From: CADCTM01 sp049671305
Lineage (GTDB): Bacteria > Cyanobacteriota > Cyanobacteriia > Cyanobacteriales > Coleofasciculaceae
Assembly: GCA_049671305.1 (NCBI GenBank)
Contig: JBATUR010000046.1
Location: forward strand, 1 to 57,524
Length of the DNA stretch: 57,524 bases
Reading direction: 5' to 3'
Shown here: positions 9,007-17,229 of the stretch, one piece after another
How the letters are laid out: every line of letters starts with the position of its first letter
Position numbering within the stretch: the stretch's first letter is position 1
The notes under the pieces: generated by a model
The model's database searches: none
The model's input: only the letters and a program-made list of their open reading frames with translations
Told to the model about the DNA's origin: nothing
Translations under genes and position numbers: made by a program

Positions 9007-11382
9007 ATGCCGATCGTGGGTGATTCAAAATTCAGCCGCATTTTACCCTTGATAATATTGGAGCGGTTGCAAGGGCTATTACAGCAAATGCAGTCAAAAA
9101 TTGGTGCTGAAGCTGTGCTTTTAACGGCTGATACTCTGAAGAGTGGAGTAATTCAGCAAAGCGAGCAAGCCCCAAAGTTTACTGTTTTAATTTCTCAACA
9201 GTTTAGTGCCTTGTTGTTGGCAAGAAAACCAGAAGCAACGACAAACGACGACGGCAAGTCAGAGCTTTATCAAGTTGAATTAAGATTTGAGCCAGAAGCG
9301 ATCGCTAATTTCTTAACTGAGCTAATTAACTCCTCAGAAAATCATACTCTTCAAGACACCTTAATCAAAACCCAAGCTTGCCTGCAACCAAATCAGGCAG
9401 CTATCCAAAGCGAGTTTACACTTTTATTAATTGAAATTCTGACCGATAATCTTAACCATGATCAAACCACTAGCAACACTATTGCTGTTTGCCAACCTTT
9501 TGTCGAAGAAGCAATATACCAACAAGTTGAACAAGAGCGACTACTACATCAAGTAACTACGCAAATTCGCCAGAGTTTGGAGTTGCCAGTTATCCTCAAA
9601 ACGGCAGTTAAACAAGTACGAGATTTCCTAAAAGTAGACAGATTAGTAATTTATCAATTTGACTTTGATTACACAGCCTTACCCACATCAAATAATCTAG
9701 ATTTAAGTCTTGATAATACAGAGCAATTAAGTATTTCAAAAAAATTACCCAGCAGCAACCTTTTTGGTGAATCATTGCCACCACTAGTAGAAGGAGGTTG
9801 GGGTTGTGTTACTTATGAAGCCAAAGCCTCCAAAAGCATTTCCTCTGTACTAAGTTTAACAGAAGGTGACTGCTTGACTTATGTACCCAACTGCCGCAAA
9901 AAATATCGCAAAGGCTTGACTTTTGCCATTGATGATATTGAGAAAGCTTATGCACATTCACCTTGCTTATTAGAATTCCTCAGAAAGATTCAGGTACGAG
10001 CAAAATTAGTTGCACCGCTAGTTGTGAAAGATAAGTTATGGGGCTTATTAATTGCTCAACAATGTGGTGAACCATACCATTGGCAAGACAGCGAAAAAGT
10101 CTTTTTGAAACAAATTGCTGAACATCTAACTGTAGCTATTTATCAAGCTCAATTATATGCTCAATTACAACAGCAAAAAAACACCCTAGAAGAGCGGGTA
10201 ATTGAGCGAACCCAAGCTCTCAGAGATACACTACACGCAGCACAAGCAGCTAACCTTGCCAAAAGTGAATTTCTTGCCGCCATGAGTCATGAGTTACGGA
10301 CACCTCTAACTTGTGTAATTGGAATGTCTGCAACACTTTTGCGTTGGTCTTTTGGTCAAGATGGAGTAAAATCTATACCAATTCATAAACAGCGAAATTA
10401 TTTGCAAACAATTCAAGAAAGTGGAGAGCATTTACTTGAATTAATTAACGATATTCTCGATTTATCTCAAGTTGAATCGGGAAAAGCTATGTTATGTATT
10501 AGTGAGTTTTCTTTATTACAACTAGCACGTCAAACTATCAGAACCCTAAAAGAAAAAGCTTTTCGTCAAAAGGTAAACTTGGATCTTGATTTTCAAGTTG
10601 AACAAGAGCATGATTGCTTTTTTGCTGATCAACGCCGCGTCAAGCAAATTCTCTTTAATTTGTTAGGTAATGCTCTTAAATTTACCCCCCAAGGCGGTTT
10701 GGTAATCTTGCGAGTTTGGCGAGAACATGATTTAGTTGTTTTTCAAATAAAAGATACTGGTATTGGTATTGCTAATGAACAAATTCCGCTTCTATTTCAA
10801 AAATTCCAACAGTTAGAAACCTCTTATCATCGTACCTACGAAGGCACAGGTTTGGGTTTAGCTTTAACTAAACAGTTAGTAGAATTACATGGCGGCAAAA
10901 TCACTGTTGAATCTGTAGTTGAGCAAGGTTCTTTATTTACTGTTTGGTTGCCAAATAATCCAACTACTACAGATGCTATCAAATTAAGGGCAACACCAAA
11001 CTATATTTCTATAGCTAGTGGCACGATTGTTTTAGTAGAAGATCAAGAGGAAACTGCGACATCAATTTGCGAAATTCTGACGGCAGGTGGCTATCAAATA
11101 ATTTGGCTTACTGATGCTGCGACTGCTGTTGAACAAATTGCTTTGCTGCAACCAAAAGCTGTAATCTTAGGGTGGCAATTAGCGGGAATGGATGGTTTGG
11201 AAATGATGCAACTTTTGCGTAATTCTCCGGAAACTCAACGCCTCAAAGTCTTAGCTTTAATAAATCATAGTTTGCCAGAAAATCAAGAACAAGATTTGAA
11301 AATGGCTGTAGATGATTATTTATATAAGCCGATAGAACCTCTACAGTTGTTGCATAAAGTTCTCGCTATTATGTCTGATTAA
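9007..11382 (+). CDS. GAF-domain hybrid histidine kinase with a degenerate C-terminal receiver
   Basis: 791 residues. Residues 1-170 form an N-terminal sensory region without a known motif. A phytochrome-type GAF domain follows (about 185-385, with FLKVDRLVIYQFDFD and RAKLVAPLVVKDKLWGLL). A short coiled coil leads to the HisKA domain (MSHELRTPL, phospho-acceptor His428), N-box LLGNALKFTP, and G boxes DTGIGIA and GTGLGLAL. The last 120 residues have a receiver fold (IVLVEDQEE, DDYLYKP), but the phosphorylated Asp is Gly722 (VILGWQLAGMDG). No bilin-ligating Cys is evident in the GAF. It would be a soluble sensor kinase signalling to a separate regulator. Divergent from cobN; no adjacent response regulator. 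Confidence 0.88.
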   Translation: MPIVGDSKFSRILPLIILERLQGLLQQMQSKIGAEAVLLTADTLKSGVIQQSEQAPKFTVLISQQFSALLLARKPEATTNDDGKSELYQVELRFEPEAIANFLTELINSSENHTLQDTLIKTQACLQPNQAAIQSEFTLLLIEILTDNLNHDQTTSNTIAVCQPFVEEAIYQQVEQERLLHQVTTQIRQSLELPVILKTAVKQVRDFLKVDRLVIYQFDFDYTALPTSNNLDLSLDNTEQLSISKKLPSSNLFGESLPPLVEGGWGCVTYEAKASKSISSVLSLTEGDCLTYVPNCRKKYRKGLTFAIDDIEKAYAHSPCLLEFLRKIQVRAKLVAPLVVKDKLWGLLIAQQCGEPYHWQDSEKVFLKQIAEHLTVAIYQAQLYAQLQQQKNTLEERVIERTQALRDTLHAAQAANLAKSEFLAAMSHELRTPLTCVIGMSATLLRWSFGQDGVKSIPIHKQRNYLQTIQESGEHLLELINDILDLSQVESGKAMLCISEFSLLQLARQTIRTLKEKAFRQKVNLDLDFQVEQEHDCFFADQRRVKQILFNLLGNALKFTPQGGLVILRVWREHDLVVFQIKDTGIGIANEQIPLLFQKFQQLETSYHRTYEGTGLGLALTKQLVELHGGKITVESVVEQGSLFTVWLPNNPTTTDAIKLRATPNYISIASGTIVLVEDQEETATSICEILTAGGYQIIWLTDAATAVEQIALLQPKAVILGWQLAGMDGLEMMQLLRNSPETQRLKVLALINHSLPENQEQDLKMAVDDYLYKPIEPLQLLHKVLAIMSD

Positions 11383-11450
11383 TTATTAAAGAGGAAGCTA
11401 AAATAATATCTCTTCAACAGTTATAAAATTTGCTCAGTGACTACTAACTA

Positions 11451-12134
11451 ATGAATCAAAAAATTCAAACCTTACGCAATGGTTTAATTGTCTCTTGTCA
11501 AGCCCCAACAGACTCACCTCTCCACAACCCGTTGATCATCGCAGCGATCGCACAAGCAGCCGTTAATCAAGGTGCAGTTGCTGTCAGAATTGATACTCCC
11601 GCCCATGTTAAGGCTTTCCGGCGGCAAAATCCGACAACTTTGATTATCGGTCTTTGGAAGCAGCAATTAGAAGGCTCTGAAGTTTATATTACTCCTCAAT
11701 TTGAACACGCCACTGCTGTCGCCTCTGCAGATGCGGATATTATTGCTCTCGACGCCACCCAGCGACAACGCCCACAAGGAGAAAAACTTGAGGAAATAAT
11801 TGCTCAAATTCACTCACAAGGCAAATTGGTAATGGCTGATGTTGATACCATAGAAAATGCGATCGCAGCAAAGCAAGCTGGTGCTGATTTAATCGCAACA
11901 ACCCTTTATGGCTACACTCCTCAAACCAAACACCTCTCACCCCCTGGCTTTGAGCTACTAACTGAGCTAGTAAAATTAGAGACTCCAGCCATTTGTGAAG
12001 GTGGCATTGCTTCCCCCCAAATGGCTCAACAAGCCCTGCAATTAGGGGCTTATGCGGTGGTTGTTGGTACGGCAATTACGGGCATCGATTTGCAGGTTAA
12101 GGCTTATCAGCAAGCTCTTGCCCATCTCTTTTAA
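11451..12134 (+). CDS. nanE: Putative N-acetylmannosamine-6-phosphate 2-epimerase (NanE)
   Basis: 227 residues, a single (beta/alpha)8 barrel as in NanE. Family segments are GLIVSCQAPTDSPLHNP, AVAVRIDTPAHVKA, IIALDATQRQRPQG, LVMADVDTIENA, DLIATTLYGYTP and ICEGGIASPQMAQQALQLGA with a phosphate-binding GTAITGI at the end. NanE interconverts ManNAc-6-P and GlcNAc-6-P in sialic-acid or amino-sugar use. No nanA, nanK or transporter lies nearby, so a role in cell-wall or surface amino-sugar metabolism is more likely than sialate catabolism. The start ATG follows a stop-rich leader; no close SD is obvious. Confidence 0.85.
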   Translation: MNQKIQTLRNGLIVSCQAPTDSPLHNPLIIAAIAQAAVNQGAVAVRIDTPAHVKAFRRQNPTTLIIGLWKQQLEGSEVYITPQFEHATAVASADADIIALDATQRQRPQGEKLEEIIAQIHSQGKLVMADVDTIENAIAAKQAGADLIATTLYGYTPQTKHLSPPGFELLTELVKLETPAICEGGIASPQMAQQALQLGAYAVVVGTAITGIDLQVKAYQQALAHLF

Positions 12135-12138
12135 AAAC

Positions 12139-12894
12139 TTATGCCATCACCATACCACCATCCACATTAAATACCTGCCCTGTAATATAGGCAGCAGCGT
12201 CATCAGCAGCTAAGAAACGAGCCATGCCTGCGATTTCTTCTGGCTGCCCGTAACGCCCCAGGGGAATGTATTTGAGAATATCGTCGGACTTCAGATTATT
12301 GGTCATATCTGTGGCAATAAAGCCAGGTGCGATCGCATTTACCGTAATGCCACGACTTGCCAATTCTTTTGCCACGGTCTTGGTAAAGCCAATTACACCC
12401 GCCTTGGCAGCGCTATAATTTGCCTGACCCGGATTTCCCATTTGTCCGGCAACTGAGGTAATACTAATAATACGACCAGACTTTTGCTTGAGCATCACCT
12501 TGCTGACTGCCCGTGTACACAAGAAAACCCCAGTTAAGTTTAAATCAATTACCGCTTGCCAATCTTCCGGCTTCATCCGCAACAATAAGGCATCGCGAGT
12601 AATTCCTGCATTGTTAACCAGTATGTCAACGCGCCCAAACTTTTCTAAAGTTCCATTAATCAGGGCATCAACTTGCTCAAGCTTAGAGACATCAGCTTGT
12701 ATAGCGATCGCCTTACCACCCGCCTCACAAATTTCTGCAACTACTTGTTCAGCCGCCGTGCTAGAACTAGCATAGTTCACCACCACATTCGCGCCCTCAG
12801 CAGCCAAGGCAAAAGCCACCGCTTTACCAATTCCTCGTGAAGCACCAGTAATAATTGCCACACGCTCATGCAAGCGATTTTGTAATCCTTCCAT
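12139..12894 (-). CDS. fabG: 3-oxoacyl-[ACP] reductase FabG
   Basis: 251 residues, standard SDR length. The cofactor motif TGASRGIG is at residues 16-23, followed by the NNAG motif and the catalytic SVAG...YSAAK set. The Arg after TGAS indicates NADPH. FabG reduces 3-oxoacyl-ACP in each cycle of fatty-acid synthesis; it shows the family-typical ends GKAVAFALAAEGANVVVNY and ITGQVFNVDGGMVM. It converges tail to tail with the NanE-like gene (4-base gap) and diverges from the thioredoxin gene. Paralogues in PHB or other pathways are possible, but the sequence looks like housekeeping FabG. Confidence 0.92.
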   Translation of the reverse strand: MEGLQNRLHERVAIITGASRGIGKAVAFALAAEGANVVVNYASSSTAAEQVVAEICEAGGKAIAIQADVSKLEQVDALINGTLEKFGRVDILVNNAGITRDALLLRMKPEDWQAVIDLNLTGVFLCTRAVSKVMLKQKSGRIISITSVAGQMGNPGQANYSAAKAGVIGFTKTVAKELASRGITVNAIAPGFIATDMTNNLKSDDILKYIPLGRYGQPEEIAGMARFLAADDAAAYITGQVFNVDGGMVMA

Positions 12895-12987
12895 AAAAAA
12901 TCCTCTCTAAAACAATCTGCCCAGATCTATCCTTGGAATTTTGCACTAGAATCAAGCATAAAGCCTTGAAGAGCAGCCTTATTTCTT

Positions 12988-13305
12988 ATGGCAGTCAAAA
13001 AACAGTTTACAAGTTTCCAAGACCTACTTTCTGGTTCTGATTTGCCCGTATTGGTAGATTTTTACGCAACTTGGTGTGGTCCTTGTCAGATGATGATTCC
13101 GATCTTAGATAAGGTCAACAATCAGCTCAAGGGTCGCTTACAAGTTGTAAAAATTGATACTGATAAATATCCGCAGTTGGCGTCTCAATATGAAATTCAC
13201 GCCTTACCTACCTTAGTTCTCTTCAAAAACGGTCAACCTCTAGAGCGAATAGAAGGCGTTGTACCAGCCGAGCAGTTGATCCAACGCTTACAAGTTCTAG
13301 TTTAG
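12988..13305 (+). CDS. trxY: Thioredoxin, y-type
   Basis: 105 residues, a single thioredoxin domain with active site WCGPC (Cys30 and Cys33) and cis-Pro74 (HALPTLV). The start KKQFTSFQDLLSGSDLPVLV and the segment VVKIDTDKYPQLASQYEI closely match plant chloroplast thioredoxin y and its cyanobacterial counterparts rather than the m or x types. It would be reduced by ferredoxin-thioredoxin reductase, whose catalytic chain is in this window at 29822, and serve peroxiredoxins and other targets. Its gene ends 25 bases from the convergent thf1. Confidence 0.85.
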   Translation: MAVKKQFTSFQDLLSGSDLPVLVDFYATWCGPCQMMIPILDKVNNQLKGRLQVVKIDTDKYPQLASQYEIHALPTLVLFKNGQPLERIEGVVPAEQLIQRLQVLV

Positions 13306-13330
13306 TTGGGTTATAAGCTATTAAGATGCC

Positions 13331-14059
13331 TCAATTCGAGGAAGCTTCGTCTTGCGGAAGATCATTTGCCCCAGTGGCGGTTTTAGCCTTTTCCTGAGCA
13401 CGTTGTTCTCGTTTTTTACGATCAGCTTTGATGGCATCTTCCATGACGATTTGTACCTGTGCCATTTTTTCCAAATTGCTACGGTACAATTCCAAGTCTT
13501 TTTGTAACTTTTCATCAGGGATATGTAAAGCCTGAGCAATTTGCTTGAGAGCATCATTGCGCTGCTTTTCGTCTTTCATCAATTCCGAGTCAGCTTGCTC
13601 TAGCAGGGTATAAAGCCCGATCGCAAACAAACGGCTGTATTTAAATTTAGAATTATCAGAAATTGCCGCAACTGTGGTGTGCAAATCTCCGGCAGCATCG
13701 ATTGGTGTCGGTGAGCTAAACCAGGCAACCAAATCTGGGAAAGACTTGCTATTTGCCATCGCAGTCAGCCTTTCGGCATCTTGTTTGTACTGTTGCGGAT
13801 CATTCCCTACTGCCTGACACAAGGCATTAAAAATCGATTCTATGTCTCTTTCTGGTCGATAACCTTGCATAAAGCGGTTAAACGAGGTTACGACGCCAAG
13901 AGCAAAAATTGGATTGTAATCAAAATCAACATTAACCGATAGCAGATGCATTTCTACCATCAATTCTTCTACTACCCGCCGATAAATGGAATTAACAGGA
14001 CGGGTATGATGGTTGTAAAAATCTCGTTTTGTATCCGAGACGGTGCGAACGTTATTCAC
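13331..14059 (-). CDS. thf1: Thylakoid formation protein Thf1/Psb29
   Basis: About 242 residues when started at the GTG at 14059; the open frame extends to an ATG at 14143, but conserved sequence begins only at NNVRTVSDTKRDFY, just after the GTG. Family blocks are RPVNSIYRRVVEELMVEMHL, FDYNPIFALGVVTSFNRFM and YSRLFAIGLYTLLE, followed by a helical, charged C-terminal tail. Thf1/Psb29 co-purifies with photosystem II and, in cyanobacteria, supports FtsH-dependent PSII repair and thylakoid maintenance. It diverges from the phycobiliprotein lyase gene, so both may be light-regulated from the shared 170-base region. Confidence 0.93.
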   Translation of the reverse strand: MNNVRTVSDTKRDFYNHHTRPVNSIYRRVVEELMVEMHLLSVNVDFDYNPIFALGVVTSFNRFMQGYRPERDIESIFNALCQAVGNDPQQYKQDAERLTAMANSKSFPDLVAWFSSPTPIDAAGDLHTTVAAISDNSKFKYSRLFAIGLYTLLEQADSELMKDEKQRNDALKQIAQALHIPDEKLQKDLELYRSNLEKMAQVQIVMEDAIKADRKKREQRAQEKAKTATGANDLPQDEASSN

Positions 14060-14231
14060 AAAGCAGACTTTAAGGGGGACGTTATGACTATTGTCTCGTT
14101 TAAGGAGACGTTTGCCAAGGCAGATATTTTGCTGGTCTTTCAAGACGCCTTAATTTGGGATCGCGGGACTGTTATATTATGAAGCGGCAGCCCCAGTTGG
14201 GCGCTGATTTGTTGTGACTAAATGAAGAAAT

Positions 14232-14843
14232 ATGACCATTTCCTCTGAATTAAAAATTCTTGGACGCTACATGGCGGGTGAGTTTGATAATCAAGAACAA
14301 GCGATCGCTGATCCGGCTTGGTACGTTCACCTGCGTCTCTGGCAACGACCTGTGCCTTTATTTACCGAAGATAGTCTTACTTTCTTTGCCGAGCAAGCCA
14401 ACATCGTCAATCTTGACAAACCTTATCGCCCCAGAATTATTAGAATTTATAAAGATGACCCCAATGACTCTTTACAAGTTCAGTATTATATGCTGGACGA
14501 CACAGAAGCAATTCGAGGAGCAGGTCAGCGTCCCGAAATCTTAAAACAACTAACCCCTTCCCAAATCAGCTTTTTACCTGGCTGTTCTTTGACCCTGAAA
14601 TATCAGCAAATTAACCCAACTGCTTACGAATTCAGGGCTTTCTCAACTACTGGCACTCCTTGCAGCTTCAGCTATCAAGGCAGCAATTTCCAGGTTTCGT
14701 TGGGCTTTGAGGCAACATCTCAAGAATTCCGTGTTTATGACAAAGGCATCGATCCGAACACCGGAAAAGCCATTTGGGGCGCCTTAATGGGACCATTTCG
14801 TTTCAAAAAACGACAAGATTTTGCTGCCGAATTGCCAGTTTAA
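14232..14843 (+). CDS. cpcT: Phycobiliprotein chromophore lyase, CpcT/CpeT family
   Basis: 203 residues, normal length for the T-type lyase, a 10-stranded beta-barrel (calycin-like). Recognisable blocks: LKILGRYMAGEFDNQEQA, YVHLRLWQRPVP, YRPRIIRIYKD, FLPGCSLTLKY and FRVYDKGIDPNTGKAIWG. CpcT attaches phycocyanobilin to Cys-153 of phycocyanin beta (CpeT does the same on phycoerythrin with PEB). Which of the two this is cannot be decided here, as no phycobilisome structural gene is adjacent. It is single, divergent from thf1 and convergent with the STAS gene. Confidence 0.88.
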   Translation: MTISSELKILGRYMAGEFDNQEQAIADPAWYVHLRLWQRPVPLFTEDSLTFFAEQANIVNLDKPYRPRIIRIYKDDPNDSLQVQYYMLDDTEAIRGAGQRPEILKQLTPSQISFLPGCSLTLKYQQINPTAYEFRAFSTTGTPCSFSYQGSNFQVSLGFEATSQEFRVYDKGIDPNTGKAIWGALMGPFRFKKRQDFAAELPV

Positions 14844-14872
14844 CGGACTATTGCTGATTAATTAAACAAAAT

Positions 14873-15241
14873 TTAAGTTGGCATACTACGGGGAACACCC
14901 TCTAAAGCTTCTTTCTCCGTTTCAAAAATTTCAAACACCGAGTCCATCATCGTCACTTCAAACACCAGTTTGGCTTCGGGATGGACATTACAAATGCGAA
15001 AACTACCTTTAACTTTGTCAGCATCTCGCATTCCGGCGACCAAAGAAGTCAAACCGGAACTGTCAATAAAATTAACTTGGCTCAAATTGACAACCACATG
15101 ACGGCTGAGTTTAGAAATACATTCTTGCAACTTCAGGCGAAATTGCCAAGCCGTGGTGATATCTAGTCGCCCAATGGGCGCCAAAACAATGATGGTTGTG
15201 CCATCTGCCGTCGTGTGCGTTTTCTGATCAATATGAATCAT
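14873..15241 (-). CDS. STAS-domain anti-sigma factor antagonist-like protein
   Basis: 122 residues from the ATG at 15241, chosen because AAGGAGGT lies 4 bases upstream; the longer open frame to 15271 lacks this. One STAS domain of SpoIIAA type: GRLDITTAWQFRLKLQE, HVVVNLSQ, NFIDSSGLTSLVAG, in which the second Ser of DSSG is the usual phosphorylation site. Such proteins act in partner-switching cascades with RsbW-type kinases and PP2C phosphatases. No partner kinase, phosphatase or sigma factor is adjacent, so its circuit is unknown. Confidence 0.85.
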   Translation of the reverse strand: MIHIDQKTHTTADGTTIIVLAPIGRLDITTAWQFRLKLQECISKLSRHVVVNLSQVNFIDSSGLTSLVAGMRDADKVKGSFRICNVHPEAKLVFEVTMMDSVFEIFETEKEALEGVPRSMPT

Positions 15242-15370
15242 CAATACCTCCTTGCCGTGGCAGCATTGCAATTGCGCTCAATGGTCCTGTAAATACAACT
15301 TTAAAACCTCAGTCTAAACCGAGAGCACCCATCTTGCGCCGATACGACTACCCCCTCAACGTAGTTTAAC

Positions 15371-16426
15371 TCAGATATTTTCTGAGTCTACAGGAGTCCA
15401 GTCCGCCCAATTTTGAGGCTTTAGAAAGGTTTCATATAAATCAGCTTCTGGTGTGTTAGGTTCGGGCTTGTAACCATACTCCCAACGGACTAAGGGAGGT
15501 AGAGACATCAGTATTGACTCTGTACGCCCGTTTGTTTGCAAGCCAAAAATTGTACCACGGTCATAAACTAAATTAAATTCCACATAACGCCCCCGACGGT
15601 AAAGCTGGAAGTTGCGTTCCCTTTCACCATACTCTGTGTCCTTACGGCGCTCAACAATTGGCACATAAGCGGGTAAAAAGGCATTGCCACAATCTTGAGC
15701 AAAAGCAAAAATCTCTTCCCAGCTACGTGATCCTAATGAGCCAAGCTGCTTACTATAATCGGCTGCAGCACCTGTTGGATTATGTCCGCGATACAGTCCA
15801 TCTGTACCATCTTGATAGTCAAAAAATATGCCCCCCACACCCCGTGTTTCTTGGCGGTGCTTCAGGTAAAAATACTCATCACACCAGCGCTTGAACACTG
15901 AATAGTACTCAGCATGATGCTTATCGCAAGCTCCTTTGAGAGTACGGTGGAAATGAGCCGCATCTTCTGCAAAGGGATAATAGGGCGTCAAATCTGCTCC
16001 ACCGCCAAACCACCAAACAGGACCCGCCTCAAAGTAGCGATAATTGAGGTGAACTGTTGGTATGTATGGGTTGCGGGGATGCAAAACCATAGAAGTGCCA
16101 GTGACAAAAAAGTTATGTCCCTTCGCTTCTGGACGTTGTGCCAAAATTGAGGGCGGAAGTTCGTCGCCCCACACTTCTGAAAAACCAACTCCAGCTTGCT
16201 CAAATACGGCTCCATCCCGCATAATCCGGGAACGACCACCACCACCTTCCTCTCGCTCCCAGAAGTCTTCCTTGAAGCTGCTAGCGCCATCTACCTGCTC
16301 TAGGGTGTGGCAGATGTTATCTTGCAGTTGTTTCATAAACTGCTTGACTTTCTGTTGGGAGTCAGAAATTGGAGCAGAACTAGTGGTATTGGTCGTATCC
16401 GTTTTAAAAGCTGTCATATATCTCAA
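15371..16426 (-). CDS. hemF: Oxygen-dependent coproporphyrinogen III oxidase HemF
   Basis: 351 residues. Conserved HemF blocks: EDFWEREEGGGGRSRI, MVLHPRNPYIPTVHLNYRYF, WWFGGGADLTPYYPFAED, GVGGIFFDYQDG and YVEFNLVYDRGTIFGLQTNG. The enzyme decarboxylates two propionates of coproporphyrinogen III to vinyls using O2, feeding haem, chlorophyll and bilins. Met4 is an alternative start. Cyanobacteria commonly have this aerobic enzyme plus HemN for low oxygen; no hemN is here. The gene stands alone. Confidence 0.95.
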   Translation of the reverse strand: MRYMTAFKTDTTNTTSSAPISDSQQKVKQFMKQLQDNICHTLEQVDGASSFKEDFWEREEGGGGRSRIMRDGAVFEQAGVGFSEVWGDELPPSILAQRPEAKGHNFFVTGTSMVLHPRNPYIPTVHLNYRYFEAGPVWWFGGGADLTPYYPFAEDAAHFHRTLKGACDKHHAEYYSVFKRWCDEYFYLKHRQETRGVGGIFFDYQDGTDGLYRGHNPTGAAADYSKQLGSLGSRSWEEIFAFAQDCGNAFLPAYVPIVERRKDTEYGERERNFQLYRRGRYVEFNLVYDRGTIFGLQTNGRTESILMSLPPLVRWEYGYKPEPNTPEADLYETFLKPQNWADWTPVDSENI

Positions 16427-16746
16427 TTCGATGTAGTTTACCCAAAAGCTTCTTTTGGTGTGGCTGCTGGGGGTTCAAAGCAAGGCTTCAGGAAGTAAGT
16501 TTATACTTAATCTCAAGTTTTGTAGAAGATTGTCTACTTTCTTTAATTTAAGACAAATACTTACTCTGATCATGTCACTGTTCTTTCTTAGACTAGCTTG
16601 GATCGGCGCTCGTGAAGCACCCCAAACTACCGAAATTTAATGTTTTTCAAGAAATTGTGATTATATCTTCTATAAGGGTATTACCTTAGAGTGTTATTTA
16701 CATACGATGATAAGTTTGCCTAAGCGTCGCTCTTGGGAGGCGTGTT
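16427..16746. other. Intergenic gap between divergent hemF and SRPBCC gene
   Basis: 320 bases, AT-rich, holding the hemF promoter and the upstream region of the SRPBCC gene. A 61-codon frame at 16455-16640 has no SD or family resemblance and is not called. No strong inverted repeat was seen. A GGAGG Shine-Dalgarno at 16736-16740 serves the GTG at 16747. Confidence 0.5.
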
Positions 16747-17229
16747 GTGATTCTTAATTTTTCCTTTAAATTAACCGCTGGTCATGAGGGAATTTGGTGC
16801 AAGTTCTCACTTTTTCGGACATATCGTGCTTTGAGTACGGCACCTGTAGATGTACTTTGGCAAAAATTAATCAATTTGGCAGATGTATCTTGGAATCCTC
16901 TTTTCTCTAGTACCAATGCTCCGAGGGGTTTAATCGCTAAACCTGGTTTAATTTATCAGGTCGTGACTCGCTTGATACCAATTCCTGTGCGAATTTTTGT
17001 TGAGCGTGTGCGACCAGGTGAGCTACTTAGTGTACGTTTTTTGGCAATTCCTGGAGTTGAAAAACGGGTGACTTACCAAGTTGAGTCTACTGTTTGTGGC
17101 ACTTATGTCTCTTACTCGGTGACGCTACGGGGTTGGTTATCTCCCTTAATTTGGTGGCTAATTCGCCCATACGCGGCGCGTGTGGCGTCTGAACTTGCCC
17201 AGGCAGCAGAACAGGGAGCGCTACTCTGA
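16747..17229 (+). CDS. SRPBCC/START-like superfamily protein
   Basis: 160 residues from a GTG with GGAGG six bases upstream. The order FSLFRTYRALSTAPVDVLWQKL, ADVSWNPLFSSTNAPRGLIAKPGLIYQVV, RVRPGELLSVRFLAIPGVEKRVTYQVES, then a C-terminal amphipathic helix (YAARVASELAQAAEQ) fits a helix-grip SRPBCC fold with a hydrophobic ligand pocket. The segment LSPLIWWLIRPY is quite hydrophobic and may touch membrane. Ligand and function are unknown. Its last 9 bases overlap the end of the convergent kinase gene. Confidence 0.65.
   Translation: MILNFSFKLTAGHEGIWCKFSLFRTYRALSTAPVDVLWQKLINLADVSWNPLFSSTNAPRGLIAKPGLIYQVVTRLIPIPVRIFVERVRPGELLSVRFLAIPGVEKRVTYQVESTVCGTYVSYSVTLRGWLSPLIWWLIRPYAARVASELAQAAEQGALL

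Noticed and set aside
9770..9830. LPPLVEGGWGC in the GAF kinase, suspected to be another in-frame Pro-rich repeat
   Set aside because: The GWGCVTYEA part fits the normal GAF-domain sequence and no GC-rich palindrome underlies it.
15914..16436. Several plus-strand frames of 63-124 codons inside and beside hemF
   Set aside because: Shadows of the hemF coding sequence on the opposite strand.
16455..16640. 61-codon frame in the hemF/SRPBCC gap
   Set aside because: No Shine-Dalgarno, no recognisable motif, and composition like the surrounding intergenic DNA.
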